Shown: positions 21,817 through 34,939 of the stretch, one piece after another
How the letters are laid out: each line of letters opens with the position of its first letter
Numbering within the stretch: the first letter of the stretch is position 1
Assembly: GCA_001600875.1 (NCBI GenBank)
Contig: BCLD01000019.1
Span: forward strand, 387,378 to 451,377
Direction of reading: 5' to 3'
Length of the DNA: 64,000 nucleotides
DNA from: Solicoccozyma terricola
Taxonomy: Eukaryota > Basidiomycota > Tremellomycetes > Filobasidiales > Piskurozymaceae
Program-made: the position numbers and the translations under genes
Notes under the pieces: model-generated
The model's input: only the letters and a program-made list of their open reading frames with translations
Databases searched by the model: none
What the model was told of the DNA's origin: nothing

Positions 21817-23931
21817 ATGGCAGCCATAGATGGCATCATCATCCTAGACCCGGCTGGGTGAGCATGGTCGCACAGAAGGCGCGAAGGCGCTGTTGTCTAC
21901 TTCTTGCAGTGGATGTCATTGACTCTCGACCGTTCTTGCATACAGTCGTGCCATCATCTCATCCCACTTTCGCGCTCAACCACCCTCGTACCCACTCCTC
22001 CATATCGACGCCTTCAACGCCGCACTTTCCAAATCCCGCTCAATATTAGATGGTGCAGACTCGTCATCCTCTAATGAGGGGCTGAATAGAAGTGACCTCG
22101 ATCCCATAATATGGGTGAATGCTCCAATAGGTGGAGAAGCGGAAGGAGGATGGGGAAATGCGGCGCTGTGTCATGTTGAACGGGAAGGCTTAAGGTTTCT
22201 CGTGCCAGTCAGTCAAGAAGGTGAGAGATTTTGCACCTTGTCATCTCCCAGAAGCTTCTGATTTACATCATCCAACTATCCCGCCAGTCAACCCAATGCT
22301 CGCCTTTGCATTCCTCGACTCATTCCTGGATACTCTCACGGCATACCTCGGCGACATCACAGAGACAACGATGCGAGACAACTTTGACACAGTATACATG
22401 GTCAGTACGAATGTGTCACCTTTTCCTACCTAGCATGCTGATCAGAGCACCCCATCAGCTCATCGAAGAGATGTTGGATGAAGGTCATCCATTAACAATG
22501 GAGACTAACATGCTCAAAGATATAGTACTCCCTCCTACGCTCGTACGGAAACTCCTAAGTGCAGCTGGTGTATCAGCGTGAGTTATCAACCTTATTTCAG
22601 ACACTGTGCTTGAAGCTGAACACCTACGCGTTACCGCAGTCTTCACAACCAAAATTCAAACCCATTCACTTCTCCCATTCCTTGGAGGAGACCTGCATCC
22701 ATATATTCGACGAATGAGATATACTTTGATATTGAAGAGTCTATGGATGCAATTGTAGATCGGTAAGTGGGGTATGATTGTGTGTTGCTCCACCGAAACG
22801 TAATTGACGGTCGACTCTGTGACCATTAGGCACGGTAATGTGCGGTCCATGGAGGTCTGGGGTCGAATAGGTTGCAATGCTCGGCTATCAGGTGGGTGGG
22901 GATTCTGACAAGGTTGCTATACATCCCCATCTGAAACCAAAATTTTTGACAGGCAATCCCGACCTTATTTTGACGTTCTCGAATCCGAAGCTCATGGAAA
23001 ACTGTGCATTCCATCAATGCATAAGGTACGGTCTCTCTTCCTCGCCTCCTGAGTGAATATCCGAACGTCGCATTGACAATCACCGTCGAATTGAACGCAG
23101 ATACAAAAAGTGGGATAGAGATCACGTCCTATCCTTCATCCCACCAGATGGTAATTTCAAGCTATTAGAATATCAAGTGGCGAAGCCATCAGATAGTGGT
23201 GTAGCTAGGCCGATTGGGTTACCGTTGACGGTGAAGCCTGTCATCAAGGTAGAGAGGAATGGAGGTGAGTAGCAGGCTTCGTAAGATCGCCTCCTAGGGG
23301 TACGACCTAATTTTGGTTCATTGTTCATAGGCAAGTTCATCCTTACGGTCAAGTCAAGGATCAGTGCTCGGCCGATCGAAAACATCGTTCTTACCCTGCA
23401 CCTCGGTGAAGGAACGACGAATGTCAGTGCTACTGCGACGGGAGAGAAACGTGGGCCGATGACGAGTGGAGGTGGGCCAACGATTCGTGGGGAGGATGCA
23501 ACTGGAGGTGTTGGAGGTGGAACGTGGGAATTTGATCCGAATACGAAGGTGTGTGGTGTACATTGATCGGTTGGGACACGGGCTGTCAGACTAATACAGA
23601 AAACGACCATTGAAGCTTCTCAAATGGACGATATCAAGTATGGTTATGTCCGAGAGGCCAGCGTCGTTGTCGGGTTCTTTTACCTCAATGTGAGTGTCAC
23701 CGTTGCGCAAGCCAAACGTCATTGACCTATAGACCTCGCATACACCCGCCGTCCAGACTTGATCATCCTATCCCGTCGCCTTCCATCCAAGTCGGCTTCG
23801 AGATCAGCCAGCATTCGCTGAGTGGTCTCCGTGTGGAGCAGCTGAAGGTATTGAACGACGCACAGGGCAAGCCGCCTTTCAGGGGAATACGGACGTTTGT
23901 CAAGGCTAGTAATTTTGAAGTACGATGGTGA
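21817..23931 (+). CDS. APM3: AP-3 complex mu subunit (APM3)
   Basis: Medium subunit of the AP-3 adaptor that sorts cargo to the vacuole/lysosome. MAAIDGIIILDPAGRAII begins a longin-like domain and GHPLTMETNMLKDIVLPPTLVRKLL precedes the hinge. NEIYFDIEESMDAIVDRHGNVRSMEVWGRIGCNARLSGNPDLILTF and CIRYKKWDRDHVLSFIPPDGNFKLLEYQV are diagnostic of mu homology domains of the AP-3 type. Near the C-terminus the acceptor ...TTGAAG|CTTCTC, not the earlier CAG, gives WEFDPNTKLLKWTISSM and then RPASLSGSFTS, and the last exon gives IQVGFEISQHSLSGLRVEQL...FVKASNFEVRW. About ten introns. Convergent with the Rds1-like gene. Confidence 0.92.
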
Positions 23932-24263
23932 TGTCGATGTGACGGGGGCGCCTGTATAGGTTGTATTGTAGGGATGATCAAGGCATGTTGAAACATCATT
24001 CACGTCTCGTCAGAAAAGAAAAACGAGCAGATTCTGGTATAAATCGGTGGCAGCGGACGAAGAGCATTACGAAGGTCGATCAACAATGTCCATATCATGA
24101 GCGTCAACAATACTATTAAGAGGTTTTACACGAGATCATGTGGCGACGTTGGCTTCGTAGAACTAATTCGTCGAAAGAAGGAAGAGGTTGTCTTGTGTCT
24201 CCCCTTTTACCGAAATAAAAGCCGTAATCTCTCACGCCTCCCACGCCACTCGTCCCTGCGCCT
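23932..24263. other. Convergent intergenic after AP-3 mu
   Basis: 3' flanks of two convergent genes; no gene or notable repeat seen. Confidence 0.5.
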
Positions 24264-25483
24264 TTAGAAGGAAGGAACGGGGTTGCTCTCCCTTGCGAGG
24301 AATTCGGTGTAGAAGATATGAGGACCAGCAACGGTGTTGGCGTCGGTAACCAAGGTGATATCAGCTTCGGTAGTGACGACTGCGAAAGCGAAACCTTGAG
24401 TGGCAGGGAGGGAGACCTTGCCATCGGTGATTGGGAATGTCTTCTTGTCGAGACCTTGAAGGAGAGCTACGTAGAGACCTGATGTTGCCATGCCTTCGAA
24501 TGTGACTGTGCCGTCAGCGGTGATAGTGAGAGGAGCGAACTTGGTGACTGGGAGAGCGGGCTAGAAGCGAGCGAAGCGACCGATCGAATGAACAATATCA
24601 GCGACGTAACTCCATTTGTTGATCACCACCACAACTCACGTTGGTGCTCGGGCAACTAGTAATGAACTGAGCAGCAGCAGAGTACGCCATGCTAACTGTG
24701 ATAGCGGTATCGTAAGCGGTACTCCAAGCTGGACCGTGGAGAACTGCAGATTCGATCCAAGCCTGATGACGAGACTCGGTGGTGAGGATGGACCCAGCGA
24801 CACCTAGGATACCCTTCGAGGTGATGTATGGAGCGGCACCGAGGCTGTGATTGACAACGAAGAGGAGTTGTAGCAGGCGATATGAGCGCCGTGGCTAAAA
24901 AAGAAACAGACAACTGAAATTATTCGCCACTCACTAAGCACCCACACCAACGGCCTCCAAAACCGAAGCCACATCAACGAATGAAGCCGGATCAGTCACT
25001 GGGAAGTCGTAAGTGCAGGCTTGAACAGCTGGGATGCCAGCGCCTGCAAGAGTAGTGTTGAGGATCTGAACATGAGCCGCCTCGTGTTCGCTGATCTCGG
25101 AGAGACGTCCTCGGACCCAAGGAGCGAATCTGTGGTGGGAGGTGGGAGTTGGGAAGGAGGGTGAGTGACATGCAAAGACATGAAAATAAACCGGAGAACA
25201 CTCACCCAGCATCCTTGAATGCCTTGGCATCGAATTGGTTGAGGTACTGGGTGTAGAATGTAGATTCGAGGAATTCCAGTGTCAAAGCGATGTTTGCGAT
25301 TTGACCGTCGTCTAGCCGTGTAAAGAAGGTGGGAGATAAGTGATGAGGTGATGATGCCCAAAACGGAAAGAACAAGTCTTGCCACTCACTGATAACATCC
25401 CTCTTGGTGACTGCGGCAGCATTAGCACCGGAGATGGCAGCAGATCCTAGGACCAAGGCACTGATGATGGTGTTAGCGAGCAT
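24264..25483 (-). CDS. Secreted ferritin-like Rds1-type protein
   Basis: The N-terminus MLANTIISALVLGSAAISGANA is a signal peptide. After it come GQIANIALTLEFLESTFYTQYLNQFD, FAPWVRGRLSEISEHEAAHVQILNTTLAG, and further helices (LGAAPYITSKGILGVAGSILTTESRHQAWIESAV), the four-helix ferritin-like fold with conserved Glu/His positions. A beta-rich C-terminal part follows (FAPLTITADGTVTFEGMATSGLYVALLQG). Fungal relatives are known as Rds1 or dehydration/stress-response proteins; enzymatic activity is not established. Expected to be extracellular or wall-associated. The 5' leader is an AAC-repeat tract and a TATA element lies about 200 bp upstream. Confidence 0.82.
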
Positions 25484-25489
25484 CTTGAC

Positions 25490-25490
<1 letters not shown>

Positions 25491-25520
<30 letters not shown>

Positions 25521-25550
25521 GGTGTTGTTGGTGGTGGTGGTTGTGTTGGT
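25491..25550 (-). repeat. AAC trinucleotide microsatellite in the Rds1-like 5' leader
   Basis: GTT units on the plus strand read as AAC/CAA on the gene's strand directly before the ATG, then degrade to CCA/CAC units. Likely 5' UTR. Confidence 0.75.
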
Positions 25551-25903
25551 AGTTGAGAGTAGTTGGTAAAGAGATGTTAATGAACGAGTGTGTGTGTTGT
25601 GATGAACGGTTGGTTTGTATTATGAATCACTGATGAGGAGAGAAGGGGTGGGATAAAGGGGCATCACCAAAATGTCTCCTTTTATATATCCCAAAAAAAA
25701 ACCACCACCATCATCTACTGTGCCTGTTTCAATTCGACCAGCCCACCCCGTGCGATTACCTTCTGACCTCAACAAAACAACAAACAAATAACTACAGGTT
25801 TAGGTAGAGTGAGAACGTGACGCATACTCTCTGAATGTAACTGGGGCTATTGACTGGTTGACGCCGGGCAAGGAGGAAAGGGGGGGAAGGTGCCAGGTAA
25901 CAA

Positions 25904-25967
25904 GTGCGGAGGGAATGGCAATTTGTCTTCAACTACTCTGGGCAAACATTTACGTGCGGAGGGAATG
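25904..25967. promoter_or_regulatory. Direct 14-bp repeat in the Rds1-like promoter
   Basis: GTGCGGAGGGAATG occurs at 25904-25917 and 25954-25967, exactly 50 bp apart (about five helical turns), roughly 420-485 bp upstream of the Rds1-like start. A related GCGGAGGCAGAGGG is just beyond. Confidence 0.5.
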
Positions 25968-26475
25968 CCGGGATTGATACCGCCACATCGTACGATTCTC
26001 CGCGGGGTATTCTTAGCGGAGGCAGAGGGATTTGAATATAGATATTAAGAACATAAACGGGAGCAAGGTGACATTATGGTTTGCATAGGATGTTAGCCAG
26101 GGGTCCATGAGGGGAATAGGATGGAATATGACAGGTCGAATAAAAGCAATATGGATGGTAGTGTTGATGGTGTAGATGGTGTGGATGATGTGATGAATGG
26201 GAGTAGATCGAGATCTGAAGTGAGACATGTCCCGTACGGACGAGTGTTCGATCTACATGGACACGTCCTATCGGGATCTCGATCGGGATCGGGATCGCCC
26301 GCGTGGAGCCCTGGAGGAGGTTGAATTGTAAACAACGGACGTGGGAGACTCAGATGTCCGTGTTCCGCGGTGCACCCCGGTCCAGCCAATCCACGTGACC
26401 CGATCACTCATCCCCGCTTCAACGTCACCTTTACTCGACCTCCATCACCATCGCTACTTCAACCACCTTGCCACC

Positions 26476-28214
26476 ATGCCGCCATCCACCACCATCCCTG
26501 CACTTCTGGCCCGTATCGTATCATCGCAGCCTTCGTCCTCGTCACAATCCTTTCGATGGGCAGCTCGATCCATCTCGAGCAGTGCTTTGGGAAATCGGGG
26601 ACTTGATTATGCAGCTAGAGCAGAATCAGTTGCTCGGTTTCATACTCCATTAGCCGTGTCTACGATAACACACGCTCGTTTTCACACATCAACACACTTA
26701 TCACCATCTCCGACTGCATCTCTTACATTCCCACATACAACAACACAGCCATGCATCTCCATTCTCTCCTCATTCACACACCGCCCCCATCTGTCTCCAT
26801 TCCACTCCTCTTCCTTCTTCTCATCATATCGTCGTCCTCTTCGACCCAGACCTCGTTCATCATCTCGTTCGTCATCGAGTAACTACACAGGACCAACGTC
26901 ATTCTCATCGTTTCGTCGTCGTTTTGATAGAATACCACCGGATTATATCGTTTATGGGATTATAGCGATAAATGTTGGTATTTTCTTGTTATGGCAATAT
27001 GCGACTGCTTCATGGGTGAGTGTTCCGTGGTTTTTCCTTCTCTTTGTTATAAGTGGAGCAGAGGAAGGTAGCTGACTTATAGACATGTGGGGGTTTGGGG
27101 TTGATAGCAACGATTTAAAGATCCAGCGTTATATAATTGGTTGTATAAGAATTTCATTGTTTCAGAGATGAACTTAGCAGCTGGCAGGGTGTGAGTGTTG
27201 GTCGTCTTCTTCCTGTTCCTCTTTCTACCCTGTCTTCCAAGCGCTATACAACAAGGAAAGCTGATTAGGTCCTTGCGAGGGAATAAGGTATACTCTCCTT
27301 ACAGGATGTTTCTCACATTCTACAGGTTCACATATCTTGTGAGTTAGATCCGGAAAAAGTTTCGTACACTCCTTTCTGTCCATTCATCTGATCATAAAAA
27401 CCCTTCCTCTCATGGTAATAGTTTGAATTGTCTGGGATTATACTTCATAGCTCCTAGTGTAGTTGCGTAAGTCCCCCAAATCCCGCATCGATTTACCCTT
27501 GAAGACGAAGGAAGACGGAATGACCCCTAACTGCAAACGCCACTCCCAAAACTGATCGGATCCCGTATTCAGACTCATCGGTCCTACTTCGTTCCTCGCG
27601 TTGTATCTTGGAGGTGGTATCATCTCGTCGTTGGTTTCATTAGGATGGCATCGGGCGGTTACAGGTGGTAGAGGTCCGAAGCGGGGTAGTGAAGGTGCTA
27701 GTGGTGCGTGTTCGGATCTTCTATCCACCTCTCTCTCCCTCTCTCTCTCTCATTTGGAATCACTTTATACCTTACTGATTTGGATTGGGTTGGTTCTGTG
27801 GATAGGCGCTATATACGCAGCTTTAGCATATTATGCTACTATTTTCCCTAAACAGCAGTTCTTGTTGATGTTTGTGCTGCCGGTTCCTGCTTGGCTTGCT
27901 GTTGGTGGTATCTTTGCGGTGAGTAGTGGTGGTTGACATAGCAAGGATAGCATAGCCTAGTTTTGCTGACGGGGACCGTTTTGGGACGGGTCTCAGTATG
28001 ATCTGTATAGCTCCATTCGATCACCGGTGAGGATCTCTCGTATTTCTACTTGGAGTTGTAGATCATCTAGGCTGACATATTTCGAACGTCATCATAGTAC
28101 GCACTCACAGATTCTGCAGGCCATATCGGTGGAATTTTGGCGGGTGTTGCATTCGCTTTGGCTTCTAAAGGGAGAGGGGGGTTTAGATCTGGACCGAGGG
28201 TTCCTTGGCGGTGA
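26476..28214 (+). CDS. Mitochondrial rhomboid protease (PARL/Pcp1-like)
   Basis: Intramembrane serine protease. The first ~150 residues are Ser/Arg/His-rich and basic with few acids, as in a mitochondrial presequence. Then come DYIVYGIIAINVGIFLLWQYA (first helix), NFIVSEMNLAAGR, YTLLTGCFSHSTGSHIFLNCLGLYFIAP, ALIGPTSFLALYLGGGIISSLVSLGWH, and the catalytic GASGAIYAALAYYATIFP, where an intron splits the serine motif. AGHIGGILAGVAFALASKGRGGF carries the catalytic histidine near the end. Ser and His are both present, so the enzyme looks active. Expected role: processing of inner-membrane proteins in mitochondrial dynamics. Several internal exon ends (27180-27340, 28030-28120) are inferred from frame. 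Stop at 28214, convergent with the helicase. Confidence 0.85.
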
Positions 28215-28342
28215 TGCGGGCCACGTAGATTCCTTGTTGGCGGTCTGTTACATTCGATATATATGCATTTCTCCATTCTTCTTCGTTGCGGTATGTATAC
28301 ATGCAGATCCCCCCCGCCCCCTACACCACCCACACTCGTCAC

Positions 28343-31300
28343 TCACGACAACAACAACAACATCGCTCCAATAACCTCCCCACTCATTCCAAAGCCACCT
28401 CCTTGTACGCCCTCAACAGCCGCTGACAGCTGAGCATCCAACAGCCTTCTCAACTGGTTCACCAAAACACCAATACGAGTCCATGCTCGGAGTTTGATGT
28501 TGCCGTCCTTACCGACAACGAGTCCGCCTGCAAAGTGGTTGATCGTCACGCGACCGCCAAAGAGCAGGAGAGCGAATAGTGGGATCTAGTGGGTCAGCGG
28601 TGGGGGTAGGGAAAGTCAGTAATCGTTCTTACAAGTCGGGCTGGGTGAGAGCGTCCCTCACCTCTGTTGCATCGAACAGGAACGGCTTGCTCGTCTCGGT
28701 CTTGTTGAAAAAGGTGAGATATCCGGGCTTGAAGTTTGATTCGCTGAACAACAGGGATCCAGGGTGCTATTGAAGGTCCCAGTCTGTTAGCCAACGGAAT
28801 TCCATGCTTAAAACGGGTGCGAGAGTACGCACGATGAAGACTCGGCCACTGGCATCGAAGAATTTGACCTCCTTGGCCTCATGCTGTAAGAATGGGAAAC
28901 GTAAGCAAGCCTGAGAACACCCTCAAGGCAAAGGTCCATGCTCACATCCTTTTGTAGACTACCGGCCTGCAATTTCTCGAAGCGTGCCTCTGGCAGACGT
29001 ATCGCCGCTACCCTGGGAAATAGCCCTCCAACCAGAATGGCTTTGAGCAGATTCTCGTTGTTATCATTCTCGCTTAACGAGCTCACGGAGCCAGAGAGAT
29101 AGCCCAATTCGCCGAGCGCATCCTTGAAGTCCTGGCGCAGCGAGTTGATTTCACGGACAGTCTGGCCGTTCATGAAGTTCTGATCACAGAAGGTCCTGAT
29201 CGCACCGTACCCCCTCAGATTAGCTGTGGCTTGATAAGCTTTGAGGTTAGTCAGGATATCGGAGCGACCCCAGGAGAAGCGTTGACGAGCACTATGGATT
29301 GCGCAAGATATTAACGCACATTACTTATCGGAGCTGATTCCGCACCTCACTCACGCTTTCATCTCATCTCGCTTTTCCATAGGAGCTCCAAATAGCGGCT
29401 TGCTCGACAGCAAAGCAGCGATAGTTAAACATGAGTCAAGGGCCTTGAAGATGGCTCCTAAGAGCAAGATCTTCGCCAGTCGTGGGTCCACCGGAAGGTT
29501 GGATATCTGCACGAAAACTTTGAGTTACTTCGCTGGCCACGCGTCGACAGAGCCAGTAAGCTCACATGTACACCGAGAGATGTTAACGGGCTGGTCATCT
29601 CATCGCCATCGACGGCACCGAGATCCTGCAAGTTGCGCCAACTCGCATCGATAGCGTCCACTTTCGGTGGGCTGATCGCTTTGCTGCGAGAGTGAGAATC
29701 TAAGTGTCAGCTTGTCCGCCTGTTCCGATAATAAACTTCTCTTTCACTCACAGCAGGAAAGCTCGAATGTCCTCGACAGGGTTCATCGCCTTGATCTGCA
29801 AGATCAACGATTCCAACGGCGTGCGCAAGATCTCAGGTATTGTGAAGCGGGCCATGCTGTTCTCCTCTGTGCGCCGGGTGAAGAGCTTGAAGCATACGCC
29901 TGGCTTGACTCGACCGGCTCGACCTCGCCGTTGCTTGGAGGCAGCTCGACTGAAATGGAAGAGAATGAGACATGAGCGGAGGTATAGAGTCGGTTGCGGC
30001 GTATCTCAACTCACCTTGTGTAACACTCGACAAGCTTTGACATACTGGTCTCCGAGTCGAATTGCGTCTCCTTGACACGACCAGAGTCGATAACGTAGAC
30101 CACCTCGGATATGGTAATAGACGTTTCGGCCTGCGAAACAGAGATCAGAAACAGTAGTTCTACGGGTGAATGACATACATACCACGTTGGTGGCCACTAC
30201 GATCTTCCTTCCTACTGTCTTGGCGAAGACCTTCTTCTGGTCAGACGCTGACAGATTGGCGTGCAGCGGAAAGATGTCGACGTTGCCAAGCCGAGAGGAC
30301 CGCAACGCATCAACTGTCTGTTGAATCTCTGCAACACCAGGCATGCTGCGTACCATTGCAGCTCAGCTCGACGTTCAGCCGTGTCGAAACCGAGAGAACT
30401 TACAAGATGAGGATAGCTTCGTCAGAATCCTTACTGCGCTGATTGACGATGTACGTCACCAAAGCGGCAATGAGGTCGTATGGTATCTGTTGTGACCCTG
30501 CCAAGACTTCGAGGGATTTCTTCACATCCGGGCCGACATCCAGTCGCTCAAGATCAGATCGGAGCGACGACTTCTGCTCTTCCGACTGCTTGATTTTGAA
30601 TCTAGGTGGTTCAGGGCGGTAGTTGGGTAGCAGAGATAGAGCGTCCTCCAGATACCTGTAGGAAATAAGAGTTAGTAAAAACGACCCTTGAGTGGTCGAA
30701 GGATGACGCACAAATCTTCCACAGGATGGGTAAAGCCAGGGATTTCGAGAACTGGCGCGTTCCCAAAGTAATCTGTACCAGAACCTCTGTTGGGATTAAA
30801 TGAAACCCGGTATTCGGTGCTGCGTACTCACCCGTAAACGTTTTCTGATTGATGGTGGCACTCATCAAGATGACCTGATAGCCAGATCTACGTCAGGGAT
30901 TCTGAGCCCGCTCGAGGTTTTCACCAACTCACCTTGATGGTAGGATTACGTTGCAGTAACTCCCTCAGTAAGAGCAGTAACATGTCTCCGTCAGTGGAGC
31001 GCTCGTGCACTTCGTCAACAATGATGTGCGACACGCCGCTGAGATCGGTATCTCCTCCGCTACCGATACGCCGAAGGATGACACCAGTCGTGACGAACGT
31101 CAGCCGAGTGAGGTTGCGGTCAGCCTTAGATTCCCCTCGAATTACATATCCCTGCAAGGTATTCATTCATATGAGCGAGATATCGAACTCTCGCGTCAAT
31201 GGCTGTTACTCACAACCGTCTCGACAGTCTTGTCAATATTTTCCATTCGTTCTTCGGACACTCGTCCGGCCAATCCAAGGGCAGACACACGTCTAGGTTG

Positions 31301-33658
31301 AGTACAGATTATATTGGTTGATGCTCCACGACCTGCCTCAATCTCGTGGTCGAGAATGAATTGCGGACAACTGGTACTCTTACCACAACCGGTCTGTGTG
31401 TGAATATTCCGAGTCAGCACAGCATTTCGAGCATGGTCACTGTCGCTCACCTCTCCCACAATCACCACCACTCTGTTCTGTTGCAACAACTGCACGAGTC
31501 TTTCCCTCTCGTTCCATGCCGGTAATTTGCGTCTAACTTGCATCATCTTCTCATATCCTGGATGAGCACGCATCGATTCGTACTTGTTTCGTACGGCTTG
31601 ATGGTCCGCTTCGGTCGGTATCCGTGCAGGCCCCCTAGTCCGATTACGTTTGTTTGGTGCCCGTGACGTAGGCCGTCGGCTGTCATCCGCAACCTCCGTC
31701 CGAGGGAGAAGGTATTTGGTGACGGCAGAGACATCAGGAGGATTCTCCAGTGCGAGTTCAAGTTCCTGTTCTACAAACTCGGTCATCAGGTAGATTGCGC
31801 CGCCGGCTCCCGACTCGAGGATGGACTGGAATTCAGGTCTCTCAGAGTCCCTAAAGCAGCGCAGTAACTGAGCGTGCAGATGCAGTTTGATGTAGGACGG
31901 CAAGGTCGTGGATTCAAGGAAGAACGCCGGAGGGTGGGTCGGAAAACGTTCAGAGGGATAGCAACTCGCTGCGTCCATGATGACATGGAGTGCGAGGTCC
32001 TCAGATCCAGGTATAGTAACCTGGTATTCCTCTTCGGATATCTTGGTAATTCTATCCTCCAGTAGACTGCTCAGTACCATGATCTCCTCTTCCTGCTTGG
32101 CGCGATGCTCCTCGGCTTCATCTTGTTCGAGTGGTATCCATCCGTCGCCAAACTCCTCCACGCTCCACCCCTCGTCCGCAGTCAGCCAGCCGCACATTTG
32201 CCTTCCCAATAGATCCAGGACAACGCTTTCTCTTGCCTCACCCCGTGAGACGATAGCTTCAACAGCTTTTCGGGGGAATCCAGCTTGCTTCGAGAGCTTG
32301 TCAATCAGCCAACCCTTGACGAGAGCATCCTGACCTCCTGCACCACCTTTGGCGCTCGCAACGAAATCCGCCACGGAGGCCGCCGGTTGATACTGTCTTG
32401 GCAGGTCGTCCTCGGGTAGCGTTGAAAGAAGCCATTCGATGCCCGCTTCTAATGGCGAGAGAAAACTGAGGGATAAAGTCAGAGGATCTCGGGTGGTCGA
32501 TGTTGATCCGGAATGCAATCGTTGATTCGCGGCGGCCAAAGCAGATACGCAGGATTTGATGTGAGCTGGCCTGAACCCAAGATTCAGGAGTGATTCTTCT
32601 ACCGAAGAGGTATCAAGTGCTGGAGTATTTGCGCCGGATGGGAGGGTGGAAGGCGTCGTGTTGGAATCTCTGGCACCTTCCAGAACGGCGGATGGGTACT
32701 CTTGCATCATCTGAAGGAGAAGTATTTCGGGATCGCCTAAGCCCCCCAGACAGTTCGATTCGCACCCACACGTCCAGCTCACCTTTCGAATCACGCCTTC
32801 CACATATTCCCTCTGTACACCTGTCATCCTAACCTCCGGAGCAGTCTGCCAAGCCATGCCCCCAGAACCATGTCTACCTGCAGTCCCACCACCACCTGAA
32901 CCGCCACCATTCTTCCCACCACCATCGTCCAAAGTCCCATTCGCCACTGCCGTCGCACTGATCTTCTCCTGCCTCTTCGACTGTCTACTATCGACCTCTT
33001 TCCTTGCTGCAAAGGGATCTGAAGCCCACTCCCATGCTCTATGAGGCGGAGCTGTGGATTTCTCTGCGAGCAAAGTAGTCCAGTACGGTCTAATGGGAGG
33101 TGGTAGGACCATCGCCATGGGTAGATCGGAAGAAAACTAGTGGCAGTTCAGTAAAACACCACTTGATTAGCTAGGTACGCAAGCCATGTGATAGAAATTA
33201 GAAATGTGCGAAACGTACTCTGAACATGGCGTACGTAGCTCCTAGATGTCTGGCCATCGTTGCATCTTCAGCTTGAATCCTAGGTATGGGAACGAGTCTA
33301 ACTTCATCAAGGTTGTAAATGTTTTTACTGACTCTCTTCTTGAGGATTACGGAGGCTGTCCACGTTGGGGGCTCAGTGCGATTCGAGTACTATAGCGCAA
33401 TATCCAGCTTTATCAGCTCGAATCCTGCTAGTAAATGAGGCTTCCTTTTCCTTCGTAGCTTACTGTTTCAATCACAGGTTTTTCCCATCCATTCTTTTGA
33501 CATTTCTCATTCAATAATTGGACAGGAGACTTGTACGTCCCGAAGAGAGGTGGTGGACGAGCTGGCTTTTCTGGATCTTCGGTGGCTGCAGCTACAACCG
33601 GCTTGGATTTTCCATTCCCTGCGTTTCCAGATTTGACTATGCCTTTTCTAGGTGGCAT
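28343..33658 (-). CDS. DEVH-box RNA helicase with UBA and RWD domains (DHX57/YLR419W-like)
   Basis: Large DExH ATPase. From ATG 33658 a basic, Lys/Pro-rich N-terminus leads to a UBA-like segment (SVEESLLNLGFRPAHIKSCVSAL) and an RWD domain (EEYQVTIPGSEDLALHVIM, FPTHPPAFFLE). The helicase core has TGCGKST (motif I), TQPRRVSA (Ia), DEVHERS (II), MSATIN (III), VVATNVAETSIT (V) and QRRGRAGRV (VI). The winged-helix, ratchet and OB-fold regions follow to LLLLS. Domain order is that of DHX57/DHX29-type helicases; yeast YLR419W is the likely relative. Role in translation or RNP remodelling is inferred. An intron interrupts motif I between GE and TGCGKST. Many short introns; the stop at 28343 faces the rhomboid stop. 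Confidence 0.9.
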
Positions 33659-34939
33659 TGTGGGGGATAGATGCTATTGCTATGCTATGCTGCTTCTTGG
33701 GAAGGTTGAAATGTTTTGTATCGACTGAATTGACTTGGATGGCAAGAATGTGCTTTGAGAAAATTGGGTCGTAGCGAGCTCAATTGCAGAACTAGATGTC
33801 ATGTAGCTGTGCGTATGGTCCCAGCTCATGCACCTTGGAGAGTCCAGCCTGCTCGATGTTGTGTGGTATACGATGTTTTCTACGAGTGAGACACAATCTA
33901 GTTACTACCAAACATATAAATTCTGCTTTCACGTGTTCGTCCCGTCCTTTCGTCCTTATGCCTGAATATCCTGAATATGCGTAGTACGACGGGATGTCAC
34001 CATGCGGCGGTCACCGTTGTTCCGAAGGGTTACCAAGAATTACTCCTGCGGACACAGGGACAGGTACGCCTGGATAGAGAATACGTACCGGGTAAGACGT
34101 CGCGAAACTCTATGTCCCGCAACTTTTTCAGGATAATGGACGCTTCTGGTAGGTCTGGTCTCTCTTAGTCAATGAGGGTTCGAGATGCGATTTCATTGCT
34201 CCTCAGGTTTTTCAAGACCCCCTGGCATTGGCGGGCAGACCGACAACAGAGTCCCAGAACGCCCATCCCGAACTCTATCAGTCAACGTCGTGGCATATGA
34301 GACCACCCGTTCGCTCTGTTTGCCCGCTTTCCGTGAAACACCTTTCCAGCCAATTCTGGGAGAACGCGCGTGCGGGGGGACATTTATGGTCATTTCGTGT
34401 CTCATTTGCATGTCTCGCCACTCACAGTCATCTTGTCGATGCAAGCGGAAGGGTAAAGTGCGTAGGCGGGGTGGGGCAGGATTGGTCCAGGTCGTCTGTG
34501 TCGCAACAATCAATGACAACTGCAACATTGTCTCCAGTCCTGCTTTACTTGTCTCCGGCGAAGCTTCGCATTCACTACTGAGACAAACACACTTCTGTCC
34601 TTGCGAGACCGGGACCGTCTGTGATTTTGCACGTCCAAACGATAAGTTGTGCGGAAAGACAGTCCAAAGTCAGACCTTTCCTTCTTCCCGCCTTGCCGCT
34701 GCTGATTGTCTTTGCGCACTGCTCGACTTGTATATAATGAACCAGAGAGAATTTTTGGCTTGTTCGAGAGCATCCCCGCTTTCCATCCTACAATTCCTCA
34801 ACATCGTCAAGCCTGAACGCTCAATAATCGACTGCCCTCTTCCTGGACTCGTTGGAACAGGCAACATCTATGAGCTAGGATAAGCCTGCTTGCTACTCAA
34901 ACCCGACACCCCATCAAAACTCCAGCAAACCCCCTCTGA
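33659..34939. other. Helicase / membrane-protein divergent intergenic region
   Basis: About 1.3 kb. The longest open frame (34185-34883) has no motif, unusual composition and covers a TATA-like TGTATATAATG at about 34729-34739, so I treat it as promoter/5' UTR of the downstream gene. CACGTG occurs near 33931. No RNA gene recognised. Confidence 0.5.

Larger units (their letters stand above)
25484..26475. other. Rds1-like / rhomboid divergent intergenic region
   Basis: Nearly 1 kb without a gene. It holds the GTT/AAC microsatellite, a TATA-like TTTATATATC at about 25680-25690, a repeated 14-mer (25904-25917 and 25954-25967), a GTGACGCAT box near 25817, low-complexity GATGGT runs at 26155-26200, GATCGGG repeats around 26275-26300, and CCACGTGAC at 26391-26399 close to the rhomboid start. 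Confidence 0.6.

Noticed and set aside
34185..34883. 232-codon open frame in the helicase/membrane-protein intergenic region
   Set aside because: No motif, odd Cys/Arg-rich composition, and it spans a TATA-like element and the likely leader of the downstream gene.
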